Under the pieces are notes generated by a model. It was not told the origin of the DNA. It saw only the letters and a program-made list of their open reading frames with translations, and did not search any database. DNA of 64,000 nucleotides from Bedellia somnulentella. Its lineage: Eukaryota > Arthropoda > Insecta > Lepidoptera > Bedelliidae. The translations under genes were made by a program, and so were the position numbers. The stretch covers positions 12,648,001 to 12,712,000 of the forward strand of contig OY755171.1 in the NCBI GenBank assembly GCA_963576735.1, in the 5' to 3' direction. Positions 1-10,418 of the stretch are shown piece by piece (positions within the stretch are counted from its first letter, which is position 1; every line of letters begins with the position of its first letter).

Positions 1-213
1 ATTATAAAAAAAAGTTGTATAAAAGATATAAAGGACATTGAGGCTTTTTAAGTGATTGTTCAGCGATGCGATTGGAGACCCATCACTAAAATCCTTTATT
101 TGACTACCTCTTCCCTATTCAACTTACAAAAGTGGATGAAGAATTACTATCTCCGGAGCTATGGCTACCCTTTTTGGGATTTATGGCCATTAGTGTATAT
201 ATACTCATGAATG
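1..213 (+). repeat. SINE-2 family copy, degraded (sense)
   Basis: This is a degraded copy of the most abundant repeat in the window, here called SINE-2. It shows the central block around GCGATGCGATTGGAGACCCA, the segment AACTTACAAAAGTGG and the 3' end GGGATTTATGGCCATTAG followed by a TATA-rich tail. Full copies are about 245 bp and end in GTGAGTATATGTATG. The promoter part of this family could not be assigned to a known tRNA or 5S gene. Confidence 0.7.
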
Positions 214-225
214 ATTGATGGATAC

Positions 226-476
226 ATGCATATACTCACGGCTATAAATCCCTTAACGGGGAAGCCAGAGCTTTGGAATTAGAAATTCCTCAGCTACTTT
301 TGGAAGTTGATTGGGGAAAAGGTGGTAATAATAAATAAATTTTTTTGGTGACGGGTCTCCAACCACATCGTCCAAAAATCACTTCAGAAGCCCCTATACC
401 CTTAGTCGCCTCTTACGATCACCTACGGGTAGAAATGGGGTAGTATTATTCTAAGCCGACACTACACTGCACTTGA
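226..476 (-). repeat. SINE-2 family copy, near full length (antisense)
   Basis: Near full-length copy in opposite orientation to its left neighbour. On the plus strand it runs from ATACTCACGGCTATAAATCCC through GGGTCTCCAACCACATCG to CTAAGCCGACACTACAC. The two adjacent copies face tail to tail, so this end of the window could fold on itself. Confidence 0.8.
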
Positions 477-2234
477 TTGATTGATTGATGGATGAATTCC
501 ATAAATTCTATTTTTTTATGGTTATAAATAACAGTCAATCGCACCAAGTTTCAAGTTTCTAAATACAGAAATGTTTAAAATTTCTATGCTAACTTTCATT
601 TGCTATTTCAACCCCTCAGTGCCATAAAACATATGATAAGAATCATGAAACAAACAATTTTGTACCAAGTTTCTATGTTCGAGTTATTATGTTCGTATTA
701 GTACGTATAGTCACTATTGATTTTCGGGTCTTTAATCGCGTGTTATTACATGGGTTTAGTTTAATAATAGTCGTTTTAATTGTAATGTTCAATCGCGAAA
801 GTCTTAGAAAATACTAAGTACTGATAGTAGTTTGGTGCTCCGGAGCGGAGGCCCTGCCCCCTACACTAACCGTTGGTGATGGTGGGTGAGTTGCCAGCAG
901 AGATTGATCGGGAATATGGGGATTGTCCGAGATGAATGCAATAGTTCTAGCTATTATTCTAAGATAACACAATAACTTTTTCTTTACTGAAAGCTTGTGT
1001 CCTTTGAGTTTTGATCCCGGGTCTCTCGAATGTTCATAGAGGTTAGATTTACCGACGGCAAATTTTGAATACCCTGTATTTTCTTATAGTCTTACTATTG
1101 ACAAAAATTTAAATTAACTCCCGCTCCCGCTGTATTATCCCGCATTTTCATACCCTACCGATGTCGAGCGCCAAAATCCACAATTCAATGTAAAATGAAA
1201 AATAGTGAATAAAGATAAAACAGAAAGTAGGTAAATGATTCGAAAAGTGCACCGAGTAATTGTATGAGCTACAGGTTAAAGCGCAATATATTCCACTTCT
1301 TACGTATCTTAAAAAACATCGATAGTCGACACCACGGTTTAAAAAATACCCAGAGCGCCATCTATTGCATACCTCAAGAACTAACGTAACGTAAATACTT
1401 ATAATGTAAAAGCAGTTTAGACGATAAAACAAATTGTACGTCATCCCTCGGGAATACCTCATTCTCAAGGATACATTATCGTGTCATTTAGCTTCTAAAT
1501 TTACATGTTTATATTGGTTTGCAGTATAGTACCTTGTTTTAAATCATACACAGCGCCATCTCCAATCCATCCAGCAAGCAAACAATATTTTAGTTTTCCC
1601 TCGGGAATATCATTTTTCCGGGATTTAAAGTACCCTATTATTTAAACTGGACTTCTAACTATACGTCTGCAAAATTTCAAAGCAATCGGTTCAGTAGATA
1701 CGGCGTGAAAGCGGCACAAATAAACAAACAAACAAACTCACTTTCCAATTTATAATATTAGTATGGATTTCTCGAGAAATTCTAGTCTATAAAATAAAAA
1801 TAAAATGCTTGGCGTGGATGACCCTTGAAAATTATTATAAATTTATTCTCTGACCTACCGAATGTGTATGCGAAATTTCATTTATTCAAGTTAAGCTAAG
1901 CTTAGCTTAAGTTTCAGAGGTGTTTGGTGACCAACACTGTGACCCATGAATTTTATATAAAATATATATCAGTATAGTACTCCGGCCTTACTTGAACAGT
2001 TAAAAAATAAAGTTCCTGCAAAGGACAACCCACATCCATTTTTTTTACCTTAGGGGCAGTTGCACTGCTTCATAGAATGAGTCACTCTTTTAATAAAAAA
2101 AGGCCTCGGTGATTTTTTTTTGTTTCATTAAATCAGCTTAAAAGACAAATTTACCTTCACTATAGATTTTATTACATATTTTTATAGATTGGTTTAGTAC
2201 ATGCTCGTGTTTGTTAATAATACTAGTAGGTATA
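477..2234. other. non-coding stretch with one degenerate dispersed repeat
   Basis: No convincing gene is seen. Around 1440-1765 there are two related segments starting CCCTCGGGAATA and a closing block with CAATCGGTTCAGTAGAT and runs of AACAAACAAACAAAC, a form common in degenerate insect dispersed repeats. A 106-codon open frame on the minus strand at 1148-1468 has no recognisable domain and was not called. Confidence 0.5.
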
Positions 2235-3218
2235 TACTGGGTGGCGCAAAAGTACTGGCACTAAAGAAAATACCTTTATTTTTTTTATATGACATTTTCT
2301 GTCATTCTGTTGTTGAAAATTGCGTAGTGAACAAATGTAAAATACACTGAAAATAAACATGGACCGTTTTACTCCCCAAGAACGTGGAATAATTGTGTCA
2401 ATGTTCTTACGGAATAATTCATCAGTGATAAGAACACAACGTGAATTTCGTCGACGATTTCCCCACCGTCTGGCACCGATTGGTCGCACAATTCGACGCT
2501 TTGCCACACGCCTTGAAGCAACTGGCTCAACATTGGATAGACCTAAGTCTGGGAGACCAAGAACAGGCCGTTCAGCTGAAAATATCGATGCTGTGCGCGA
2601 AGATGTGGAAGAGTGTCCAGAAACATCAACGAGGCGACGTGCCTCGCAATTGGGCATTTCCAGACGGACCCTGCAGCGTATTTTGGTGAAAGACTTAAAG
2701 ATGTTCCCGTATAAAACTCAAATGACTCATCAGCTGCTGCCTGCTGACCACCGAGCTCGTCTAGATTACTGCCAGCGCGTCATAAACCTCAACCTTGAAG
2801 AGGATGATTTTCCTTCAAAATTGGTTATGAGTGACGAAGCGCATTTCCATCTCTCAGGGCATGTCAATAAGCAGAATACTCGGTTTTGGGGCACTGATAA
2901 TCCGCGCCTTATTCAAGAAACACCTCTACACCCACTAAAAGTTACTGTATGGTGTGGCATCTGTGTTGACAGAGTGATCGGACCCTATTTTTTCGAAGAC
3001 GCTAGAGGCAATGCGATAACTGTCACTGGAGAACGCTACAGAACCATTTAGAGGACCTTCCACGCGGCTCTGAACACCAGGCTCGGCACGCGCGGGACAG
3101 GCGTCGGGGTTTCCCCCATGGGCCAGCTTCGTCTCGGGGGGGAACGTCCCCCCCGGTCTTTGGGCACCTCCCCAGGCGATAATGGGGAGGGGTGGCTATC
3201 CCTATTGGGGATTAGCCA

Positions 3219-6035
3219 CTAAGGAGGGTGAGGGAGGGTGAGGATACGCGTTACGCACCTCACCCTCGGGACTGACGTCGGGGCAGTTGGCGGTGGAAGG
3301 GGCGGTCCCCGGGGTCGCGTGTCTTGCGACTCCGGGGAGCGCGCGAGTTCCCGAGGCAGCGGTCGCCCGTCGGGCGGTCGTGCGTGTAGCGGGGCGATTC
3401 CGCTGAGGTGCTCGTGGCGGCAGTTGTCCGCCCGGTCGAACAGACGACGGGTCAACCCCACCACGAACTCCTCCACGGTCTCGATCCGGAGATCACGGTG
3501 GATCGTGCTATTACGCACGTACCGCCCGGCTTTCACAAATTGGCGGAGCACCATGTTCTGAACCCTCTGCAAGCGTTGCTTGTTCTGGGCTGAGAGTAGG
3601 CCATACCAGGCCGGCGCCGCGTACGTCAGGCGGGAGCGTATATACATTTTGTATATACGCAGTTTGGCTCGTAGTGGCAGGCCGGAGTCGAGCACCGGCC
3701 GCAAGACCGACCGGGCCCCGAGGGCTCTATGGCGGACATGGTCCACCATAGACCCCATACGGAGGTTGCGGTCGATCTTGCAGCCCAGGTACTTGACCGA
3801 GGTCTGCCACTCGATGCTCTCGCCGCCTAACGTAAGCGGCGCGAGCCCGGTCGGCCGTCTCACCCTGGTGATCAGGGCGGCCGTCTTCCCGACGTTGACG
3901 GCCGTCCTCCACCGACCAAGCCAAGCCGGCAGAAGGTCCAGGACACGTTGCATCTTGGCAACCGCTACCTGGGGCCGACGAGAGGAGGCGAAGAAGGCGC
4001 TGTCGTCGGCGTAGAGCGCCAGCGTAACGTCCTCCTCACCCTCGTATAGGGTGTTACCCTCGAGGGTGGGGATGTCGTTGGTGTACAGCGCGTACAGCAG
4101 TGGAGAGACACAGCTCCCCTGGGGAGTTCCCGCACGGATCGGCTTCGCCTCGGACCGGGCGTCCTCCACCGACACATAGAAGGATCTCCCCTCCAAAAAG
4201 GAGGCGATGATCCTCACATATGCCGGTGGCACCCCCACCTCCAAGAGTTTGAACAGGGCCCCGCTATGCCACACACGGTCGAACGCTCTTTCTATGTCTA
4301 GAAAGACGGCGACCGTGTAGCGTCCCCTGTTCATCTCGGAGGAGAGGTGTTCGACTACCCTCACGAGCTGGAGCGTCGTACTATGGCTGTCGCGAAAGCC
4401 GTGTTGTTCGTCCCGCAGCTGAATGTGGGGACGAAGGCGTCGCAACAGCAGACGCTCAAACAGCTTCGCGATGTGCGGCAGCAGAGTGATGGGTCGATAC
4501 CCGCTCGGCTGCCGCCGGTCCTTACCCTCCTTCGGTAAGACAATAATCTTACCGGTCTTCCAGGAGGGTGGGAATCGGCCCGTGCGAAATATCCCGTTAA
4601 AGAGCCTCGTCATGGCGACGAGGGCTCTACGGGGGAGCTGTACTAGGGCCTCGACGGGAATCCCGTCGGGGCCGGGAGCCTTCCGCCTGTTAAGGCTATT
4701 GACCAACTTTCGGACCTCCGAGGGGGAGATGAAATCATCCCCCCTGATCGGAGGTATCCGGTCGTCGGCCAAAAACTGCTGTACCCGCCGTTCAACGAGG
4801 CTGTTGTGCTCTTCGTCGACGACAGGGTTAGGCGAGAATTGACTCTCGAAATGATCCGCCAATATCGCGGCTCGGTCCGACGCTGAGTAGCAGCGTTTGC
4901 CACCCCGGTCGAAGATGGGACAGACCGGGGCCGGAGCCCGGCTGAGCTTAGAGTTCAGCCGGTAGAGGGTGGCGTCGTCCTCAGAGGCTTTCTCGATGAG
5001 GTTTTCCCACGACCACCCTCGGAACTCCGTTATCGCGTCCTTGATAAAGGACGTGATAGCATTCAGCTGCCTCTTCAGCGCCGGACAGCGAGAACGCGAC
5101 CATTGGCGGCGCAGCTCCCGCTTGTCGCGTAACTACCGCCGGAGATGCTCCGGCAGGAGGTGACGACTCGCGAGAGCCGGCTGAGGCCGGGCTATTGTTG
5201 CGCCATCCTTGGCCGACGCGATGGCCGAAGCTAAAGCCTCGGCCAGCTCGTCGACGTCGGTGGCGCACGATATCCCCCCCGTTGGGTGGAACTCCTCCAT
5301 TTTGGAGGAGTATGCACCCCAGTCAATCTTGACCCGGGGAGGAAGGGGATGCCGGAAATCAGCGTTCATTCCGAGAGCCAGAAGAACGGGGAGGTGCTGC
5401 GTGTCGGCGTCATACAGCACCTCGATCGCCGTCGGGCATGTTATCCCCGACAGCAGAGCTATGTCCAGGACATCAGGAAGATGATTCGGGTTGGCCGGGT
5501 AGTGCGTCGGGGTGCAGGGGGCAATGACCGTATAGTCGTTGTCCTCCGCATCCCTCAGCAGTCCCCGCCCAGCCGAATTGTAGGTGGCCGAATTCCACTG
5601 CGGATGCTTGGCGTTGAAATCGCCTAACACCACAGTGGCGGTCCGGCCATCCACCATGTTCCGGATGTCCTGGGGATAGAAGGGGCAATCAGGCGGTTTG
5701 TAGGCGGCGTACACCTTGAGCTCCATGTCGGCCGCCCTCAACAGTATTCCGATAGATCGGACACTGCTAAAGGCTGGCTGTCCCAGCTCTTCATGCACCA
5801 GGTCTCTCCTTACGAGTACTGCGGTACCTCGGTACGCAATACCCCTCGGGGAGACCTCGTCCCTACGGTACACGAAGAAGTTGGGTACGCGGAGCTCCTC
5901 GCTATGTCTCAGCTTGGTTTCCCCCAGGAGCACGATGTGGACGTCATGCTCCTGGACCAAAGTGCGGAGACTTAGGATGTGGCCCCTGATACCGCCGGGA
6001 TTCCAATACACAATGCGTAGAGATGTACTACCCAT
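3219..6035 (-). pseudogene. Jockey-type ORF2 (endonuclease-reverse transcriptase) with one in-frame stop
   Basis: 939 codons in one frame, broken only by TAG at 5135-5133 (codon 301). Codons 1-300 form the APE-type endonuclease: LRIVYWNPGGI near the start, LLGETKL, VVLGDFNAKHPQWNS. Reverse transcriptase follows: PGPDGIP, GYRPITLLPHIAKLFERL, DEQHGFR, FLDIERAFDRVW (catalytic Asp about codon 580), GTPQGSCVSPLLYALYTND and YADD (about codons 675-678). The C-terminal part carries the usual KYLG thumb motif. The bases between 5132 and 4863 were translated by hand and are fully open, so the two halves share one frame. Readthrough or a sequence error are alternatives to true inactivation. Confidence 0.88.
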
Positions 6036-7878
6036 CGTGTACCGGATCCATGGCCTCCATTAGAATGTGCAAGGCCCTTCGCAGGGCCTGCACTGGGCTT
6101 CTACCCATCAGCGTCGCCTCTAGGGCCTCCTTAATTACTTCGATCATTCGAAGCAATGTGGAGGCCATTTGGGGCGACACCGATGCGGCAGGGACGGAGG
6201 GTGCTGGGCCTGTTGGTCCAACGTCCGTCCCTGATGGAGCAGGGGCTGCCACCTTGACCGTCGCAACCGCTTCTGGCTGCTGTGCCGTCGGGGGGGGTGG
6301 TGGTGGAGCCGTAGGGGCGGCGGGCCCCTTACGGTTCCGCCTTCTGCGCCTCGCGGGGGGTTTATTTCGGGCTGAGGGCCCGTTTGCCTCCGCCATCAGT
6401 CCCGAGGCGCCCGCGACTACAGGCACCTCATTCCTGGCTGGGGGAGGGGGGATTGGGACCGCTGGACGAGGGACGGGGATTTTTTCCCGTCCCTCGAGCT
6501 TCCCCTTCGGTCGCGGAGGCGGGACGGGCGGGGCGGTTTTAGTGCCCGCCCTTCTCGCCTCGCGGACGAAGGCCCTACAGCGGCGATCATTCGCTGTATG
6601 GCCCTCGCCGCAGTTCGCGCAGGAGGGGGCGTCCTCCTTGGGGCGCGGACAGTCACCGGCAGGGTGACCAAGCCCGCACCTCACGCACCTGATGGGCCTG
6701 TGGCAGTTAATGGAGGAGTGACCGAAGGCCTGGCAGCGATGACACTGCGCAGGCCCCCCGCGACTCCTCCAGGCCTCAACAGCCACGCCCGGCATGCACA
6801 GGAGCTCCTTGATTGCAAAGAGCTCCCTCAGCCTGTCCGGGAGGATTCGGCCCTCAAGCTGCGCGAAGAACAGGCAGCCGGGGCGGTCCCTACGGGGGGG
6901 AATGGGGCGCACAAGCGCCGTCGGAAATCCTATCTCCGACAGCGCCTGGGCGATCGCCTCGGGGGGTGTGTCCCGAGGGAGCCCGCGAATCCCCACCTTG
7001 TGGGGGCGGTCCTCGACGAGGGAGTAACAGTACCATGATATGGTACTGTTCGCCTTCGCGGCCTCGTCGAGGTACCGCACGATTTCGCGGTACTCCTCCG
7101 GAGACCGGGGGGTGAAGCGCACCCCCTTACCGAAGGGGCGCGCGTTGGGAGCGTGGCCGAGTCTGGTCTTTAGTGCCGCGAAATGTCGCGTCCACTCGGG
7201 GAGGCAGTCCACCACGATTGGTGGAGTTGCCTTACCCCGAGCGGGTTCAGCGGGCCCTGCGCGGGGGGCGGTGGGTCGCGGCGACAACCCACTTTTGGCG
7301 GCGGTCGCGGTTGGCGAGACAACTCTTTTAGCAGCCTCCGCATACGAGGCAGTCGCCGTGCGGGGCTGAATTCGCGTCCCAGAAGCCGAAGTCACCGACG
7401 AGGGCGACAGACGTCGAGGGGAGGGGATAGGGGGCAGGAAGGGAGAGTCAGGGCTCGAGCTGGCGCCCGAGCTCATAACTCCAACCGACATGGGAGACGG
7501 GGTTCGGTCTTCTAACGGAGAGGCCGAAGCCGGTCGCTTACCCCCCTGGGGGGGTAAGGGGGAAGTAGGAGGATGTGGGAGAAGGGAGGAGCCGACTCCC
7601 GGAAGATCTACAGGTTGATGAGGTGCGGCCACCGGCGAAGCCGGTGGTTCCGCGAAGGATCTCGATGTATGGGCGGTTTTAGGGCGCGGCCACATAGGCG
7701 GGCCCTCGCCCTCGCCAGCAAAACTCGCGGGGGACGATTTTCCCGACGACGGTTCCGCTGAGGGTGGCCCTGCCACCAGCCTCTTCTCTTTGGTGAACGG
7801 GTCCGTATACACCATGATCTTCATGGGCTTAACCCTTGACTTCTTACTAATTTTTCGCGGCGTCGGTGGGGCCATCAC
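6028..7878 (-). CDS. Jockey-type ORF1 (gag-like, three CCHC zinc knuckles)
   Basis: 616 codons. ORF1 proteins of this type bind the element's RNA in the ribonucleoprotein used for reverse transcription. The N-terminal 220 residues are a low-complexity Pro/Ser/Ala-rich region. About residues 280-375 match the domain that precedes the knuckles in Jockey gag proteins (HKVGIRGLPRDTPPEAI, then GCLFFAQLEGR). Three knuckles follow at about 379-434: CHRCQAFGHSSINC, CVRCGLGHPAGDC and CANCGEGHTANDRRC. The C-terminus is again Pro/Ala-rich. The stop overlaps the ORF2 start by 8 bases (ATGGGTAG), an arrangement suited to coupled translation. No lesion was seen. Confidence 0.9.
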   Translation of the reverse strand: MMAPPTPRKISKKSRVKPMKIMVYTDPFTKEKRLVAGPPSAEPSSGKSSPASFAGEGEGPPMWPRPKTAHTSRSFAEPPASPVAAPHQPVDLPGVGSSLLPHPPTSPLPPQGGKRPASASPLEDRTPSPMSVGVMSSGASSSPDSPFLPPIPSPRRLSPSSVTSASGTRIQPRTATASYAEAAKRVVSPTATAAKSGLSPRPTAPRAGPAEPARGKATPPIVVDCLPEWTRHFAALKTRLGHAPNARPFGKGVRFTPRSPEEYREIVRYLDEAAKANSTISWYCYSLVEDRPHKVGIRGLPRDTPPEAIAQALSEIGFPTALVRPIPPRRDRPGCLFFAQLEGRILPDRLRELFAIKELLCMPGVAVEAWRSRGGPAQCHRCQAFGHSSINCHRPIRCVRCGLGHPAGDCPRPKEDAPSCANCGEGHTANDRRCRAFVREARRAGTKTAPPVPPPRPKGKLEGREKIPVPRPAVPIPPPPARNEVPVVAGASGLMAEANGPSARNKPPARRRRRNRKGPAAPTAPPPPPPTAQQPEAVATVKVAAPAPSGTDVGPTGPAPSVPAASVSPQMASTLLRMIEVIKEALEATLMGRSPVQALRRALHILMEAMDPVHDG

Positions 7879-8805
7879 TCAGAGAGATATGGGCGAGCGA
7901 AGATTCGCTGCCCACACCTTCCGCGCGACGGCCGCGCGCGCGCGTGATAACCGATAACAGCTAACAGATAAGCGCGCCTTGGAATGCGCGTGACTCACCG
8001 CGACGAGTTGAGTCGACGCGGCGAGCGGCGCGCCTGCGGGGCGCGGGGGACGCGGGAGCGCGTGATGCGCACGCGGGCGCGGTAAATACGAGCACTGCAA
8101 TCCACTCTTCGGAAGGTCCTCCTCTTCTTCCTCCGAAAACAAGCCGCACTGTCGTAATTATCAATATTGCGTCTCACAAAGTCACCACTACCACCACTAT
8201 GCGTGACGTATATATCAAAGGAATATTGAAATTGAAATTGCATAGATGCGAAAATCAACCAATAGATGAATAGATGCTACAGAACCATGTTACGTGAGTT
8301 TTTGATACCCAGTTTGGACGAATTGGGGCTGGAGAACATCTGGTTTCAACAAGACGGCGCTACGGCACACACAGCGCGCGACACTATGGACTTAGTGAGG
8401 GACGCTTTTCCAGGCCGAGTTATCTCTCGTTTTGGCGATTTGCCTTGGCCTGCAAGATCACCCGATCTGACCAGTCCAGACTTCTTTCTTTGGGGTTTTT
8501 TGAAATCTCAGGTGTATGTGAACAAGCCACAGACTCTCGCAGCTCTAAAAGAAAACATTCGTCAAGAAATAACGAACATATCGCAGGAAGTGTTACGGCA
8601 AGTTATGCAAAATGTCATAAATAGGGCTCAAATGTGTATCAACTCTGGAGGTCACCATTTAAAAGACATCATCTTTAAATCCTAATGGTACGAAATTTAA
8701 TGGTACAAACATACATTTAAAAAAAACCTAAATCTAGTTTTCTAATTTAGAAAAAATGTTATAGCCGAACCAAATAGGGTCTTTACTTTTGCGCCACCCA
8801 GTATA

Positions 8806-9374
8806 ACTGTGTGATGGTTTAGGAGAATGATTAAGTCTCCATTGAAATACTATGTTTATTTGTAAGTGTTTATTGTAATTTTCTGTTTTTTCTCTAACGT
8901 ATTAATGAATTAATTAAGAGTGGCATGCCTTTCGGCTCGATAAGGCGGGAACAACGATTGATTCTCACATAACTATCAGTTTATTATTAAGTTCAACATA
9001 TCCTTAAGGTCTTACCTTACTTAAAAAGTGATACCAACGTGAACATTAAGGTTCGCTTAAAGTATTATTTTAAATTGAAAATTAAGCCAGATACCAGACT
9101 ATTGGAGGCACATAATGAAAATCCCTTGGCACACCATTTACGTACAATGCCATACACCGAAAATACGATCTCTTAGAAAAATGTGCTTCTTGAACGACGT
9201 CATAAAACTTGGAACGCATAACTCAAGTCTTCTCTGTCCCTCCATAAATTATGTCATACGTAGCGTCCATTCGTTGCCAAACATACAATCCTTGCACATA
9301 AAACTTTGCAAATACTTCGTAATGTTTTGTTGAAATAGCTTATATGCTTTTTAAAATCCTTATATATTAAACGA
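8806..9374. other. non-coding stretch, nothing recognised
   Basis: AT-rich spacer between the DD41D element and an old retrotransposon relic. A 72-codon plus-strand open frame at 9115-9333 has no recognisable domain and may be eroded retrotransposon sequence, because it lies just upstream of the relic. Confidence 0.4.
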
Positions 9375-9585
9375 GAGAGGGTGGATTTTGTGAACCAGCC
9401 TGTGTCGCGATGCTAAGAGCTAGAAAATTGGTTCAGGTATCGAATTGAAGGTCTTCATTGTTGGAATTGCCTGTGGCATCTTTTAAAAAGGCAATTAAAG
9501 CAATGCTTTTAAAGAAATCTTACTACAGTGTTCAAGATTTTTTAAACGACAAGGACCCAACGCGCACATGACCGTGTTCGTAAAG
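9375..9585 (+). pseudogene. non-LTR retrotransposon ORF2 C-terminal relic
   Basis: Conceptual translation around 9465-9580 reads LPVASFKKAIKAMLL and KKSYYSVQDFLNDKD. This is the closing motif of Jockey/CR1-type ORF2 proteins and resembles the relic in the UFSP2 intron ([20 protein letters not shown]). The upstream part is degraded. A TGACGTTCAAAAAA motif downstream (9877) recurs after the related relic near 37310, suggesting shared 3' leader sequence. Confidence 0.65.
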
Positions 9586-10418
9586 CTATAAATCTTCCCT
9601 CGTTATTCCCAGGAATAATTGTCTGGTGAGGATTTTTCTTCTCACGTTATGTGATTGGTTTTTTGTGATGGACAATTTATTTTCACTATGTCAAACTTGC
9701 GTTTGGTTTTGTCGCATAGAAAATCTTTTATAAAGTAAAAACATGTTAATAAACTGAAATTGTACAAACCATGTTTTGAAAACATGAATAAATGTGAAAG
9801 TAAAGAGTTTTTTTGTTGCTTTTTCTATTTACGAACACCTTCCGAAGCAACGGACTAATGATAAATTTAAAAAAAATGACGTTCAAAAAATGATAGTTTT
9901 TAACTTAATTTTGAAGGATAAACTTTTTGACTTTTTTTCATCTGAAGTTCTGATACATTTTCCATAACTGGATTAGTTAAATAAATATAAAAAAACAGAA
10001 GTTAAGATAGTGTTATGGTATTTCGGATGTAAACCGGATGCAAAAAATGTAGTCCACGCGGACGTAGTCGCGGGCAAAAAGCTAGTGTCTTTTTATTGCA
10101 TAACTAAATTGTTAATGCGCTGATTAGAGTTAAGTGGCAGAAGTTTGCCGCCCGCGCCGACCAAAAGTTATTTTATTTTGAAAACTGTTTTTATTTCAAC
10201 TCAGTCAGACTAAAATAAAACTGGCATTTTGCAATTCCAAGCGTTTTTTAGGCATAAAGAATGGACCTGCAAAAGTTAATTCGGATTAGAAATTTATACT
10301 TTTTAGGATATTTTCATGTCCGTCTGTCTTCCGCGGCATAGCTCCTAGACACGTGGTTCTAAAAAATTGTAATTTGGTGTGAGTGCACAAAATGTTACAG
10401 GCGAGAAAGTGCTTTATA
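9586..10418. other. non-coding stretch with a degenerate repeat end
   Basis: No gene is seen. Around 10040-10085 the sequence TAGTCCACGCGGACG followed by CGCGGGCAAAAAGCTAG is a form often met at the ends of dispersed lepidopteran repeats; it has not been assigned to a family here. Confidence 0.4.

Larger units (their letters stand above)
3048..8275 (-). mobile_element. Jockey-clade non-LTR retrotransposon, nearly intact
   Basis: A 5228 bp insertion in antisense orientation to the host transposase, bounded by the 13 bp duplication GCTACAGAACCAT (3035-3047 and 8276-8288). It has two overlapping ORFs (gag-like 7878-6028, EN-RT 6035-3219), a 5' leader of about 400 bp and a 3' leader of about 170 bp. 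No long poly(A) is visible at the 3' end (3048), which is unusual for the Jockey clade. The interior is strikingly GC-rich compared with the AT-rich surroundings. The only lesion found is one in-frame amber codon in ORF2, so this is a recent, possibly full-length insertion. Confidence 0.92.
2359..8685 (+). pseudogene. DD41D transposase, interrupted by nested retrotransposon
   Basis: The coding segments are 2359-3047 and 8289-8685; the reading frame is open through both, giving 361 codons once the insertion and one 13 bp duplication are ignored. The N-terminus has a helix-turn-helix region (FTPQERGIIVSMF, about residues 4-16) followed by an arginine-rich linker. Catalytic acidic residues fall at about D159 (VMSDEAHFHL), D252 (FQQDGATAHTA) and D294 (SPDLTSPDFFLWG). 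There are 41 residues between the second and third, which separates this protein from classical mariner (34). As it stands the gene is inactivated by the insertion at codon 230; no other lesion was seen. Confidence 0.9.
2235..8803 (+). mobile_element. Tc1/mariner-type DNA transposon (DD41D), split by a retrotransposon
   Basis: Perfect 20 bp terminal inverted repeats (TACTGGGTGGCGCAAAAGTA at 2235-2254 and its complement at 8784-8803) are flanked by the TA duplication expected for this superfamily (2233-2234 and 8804-8805). The only gene encodes a transposase whose catalytic spacing counts as DD41D. A 5228 bp Jockey-like element occupies 3048-8275. Without it the transposon would be about 1.33 kb, the usual size for one-gene elements of this group. 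The termini are well preserved, so the element was probably young when it was interrupted. Confidence 0.93.

Noticed and set aside
3238..4842. Plus-strand open frames of 60-144 codons across the Jockey element
   Set aside because: They are shadows of the GC-rich minus-strand ORF2 and have no domain of their own.
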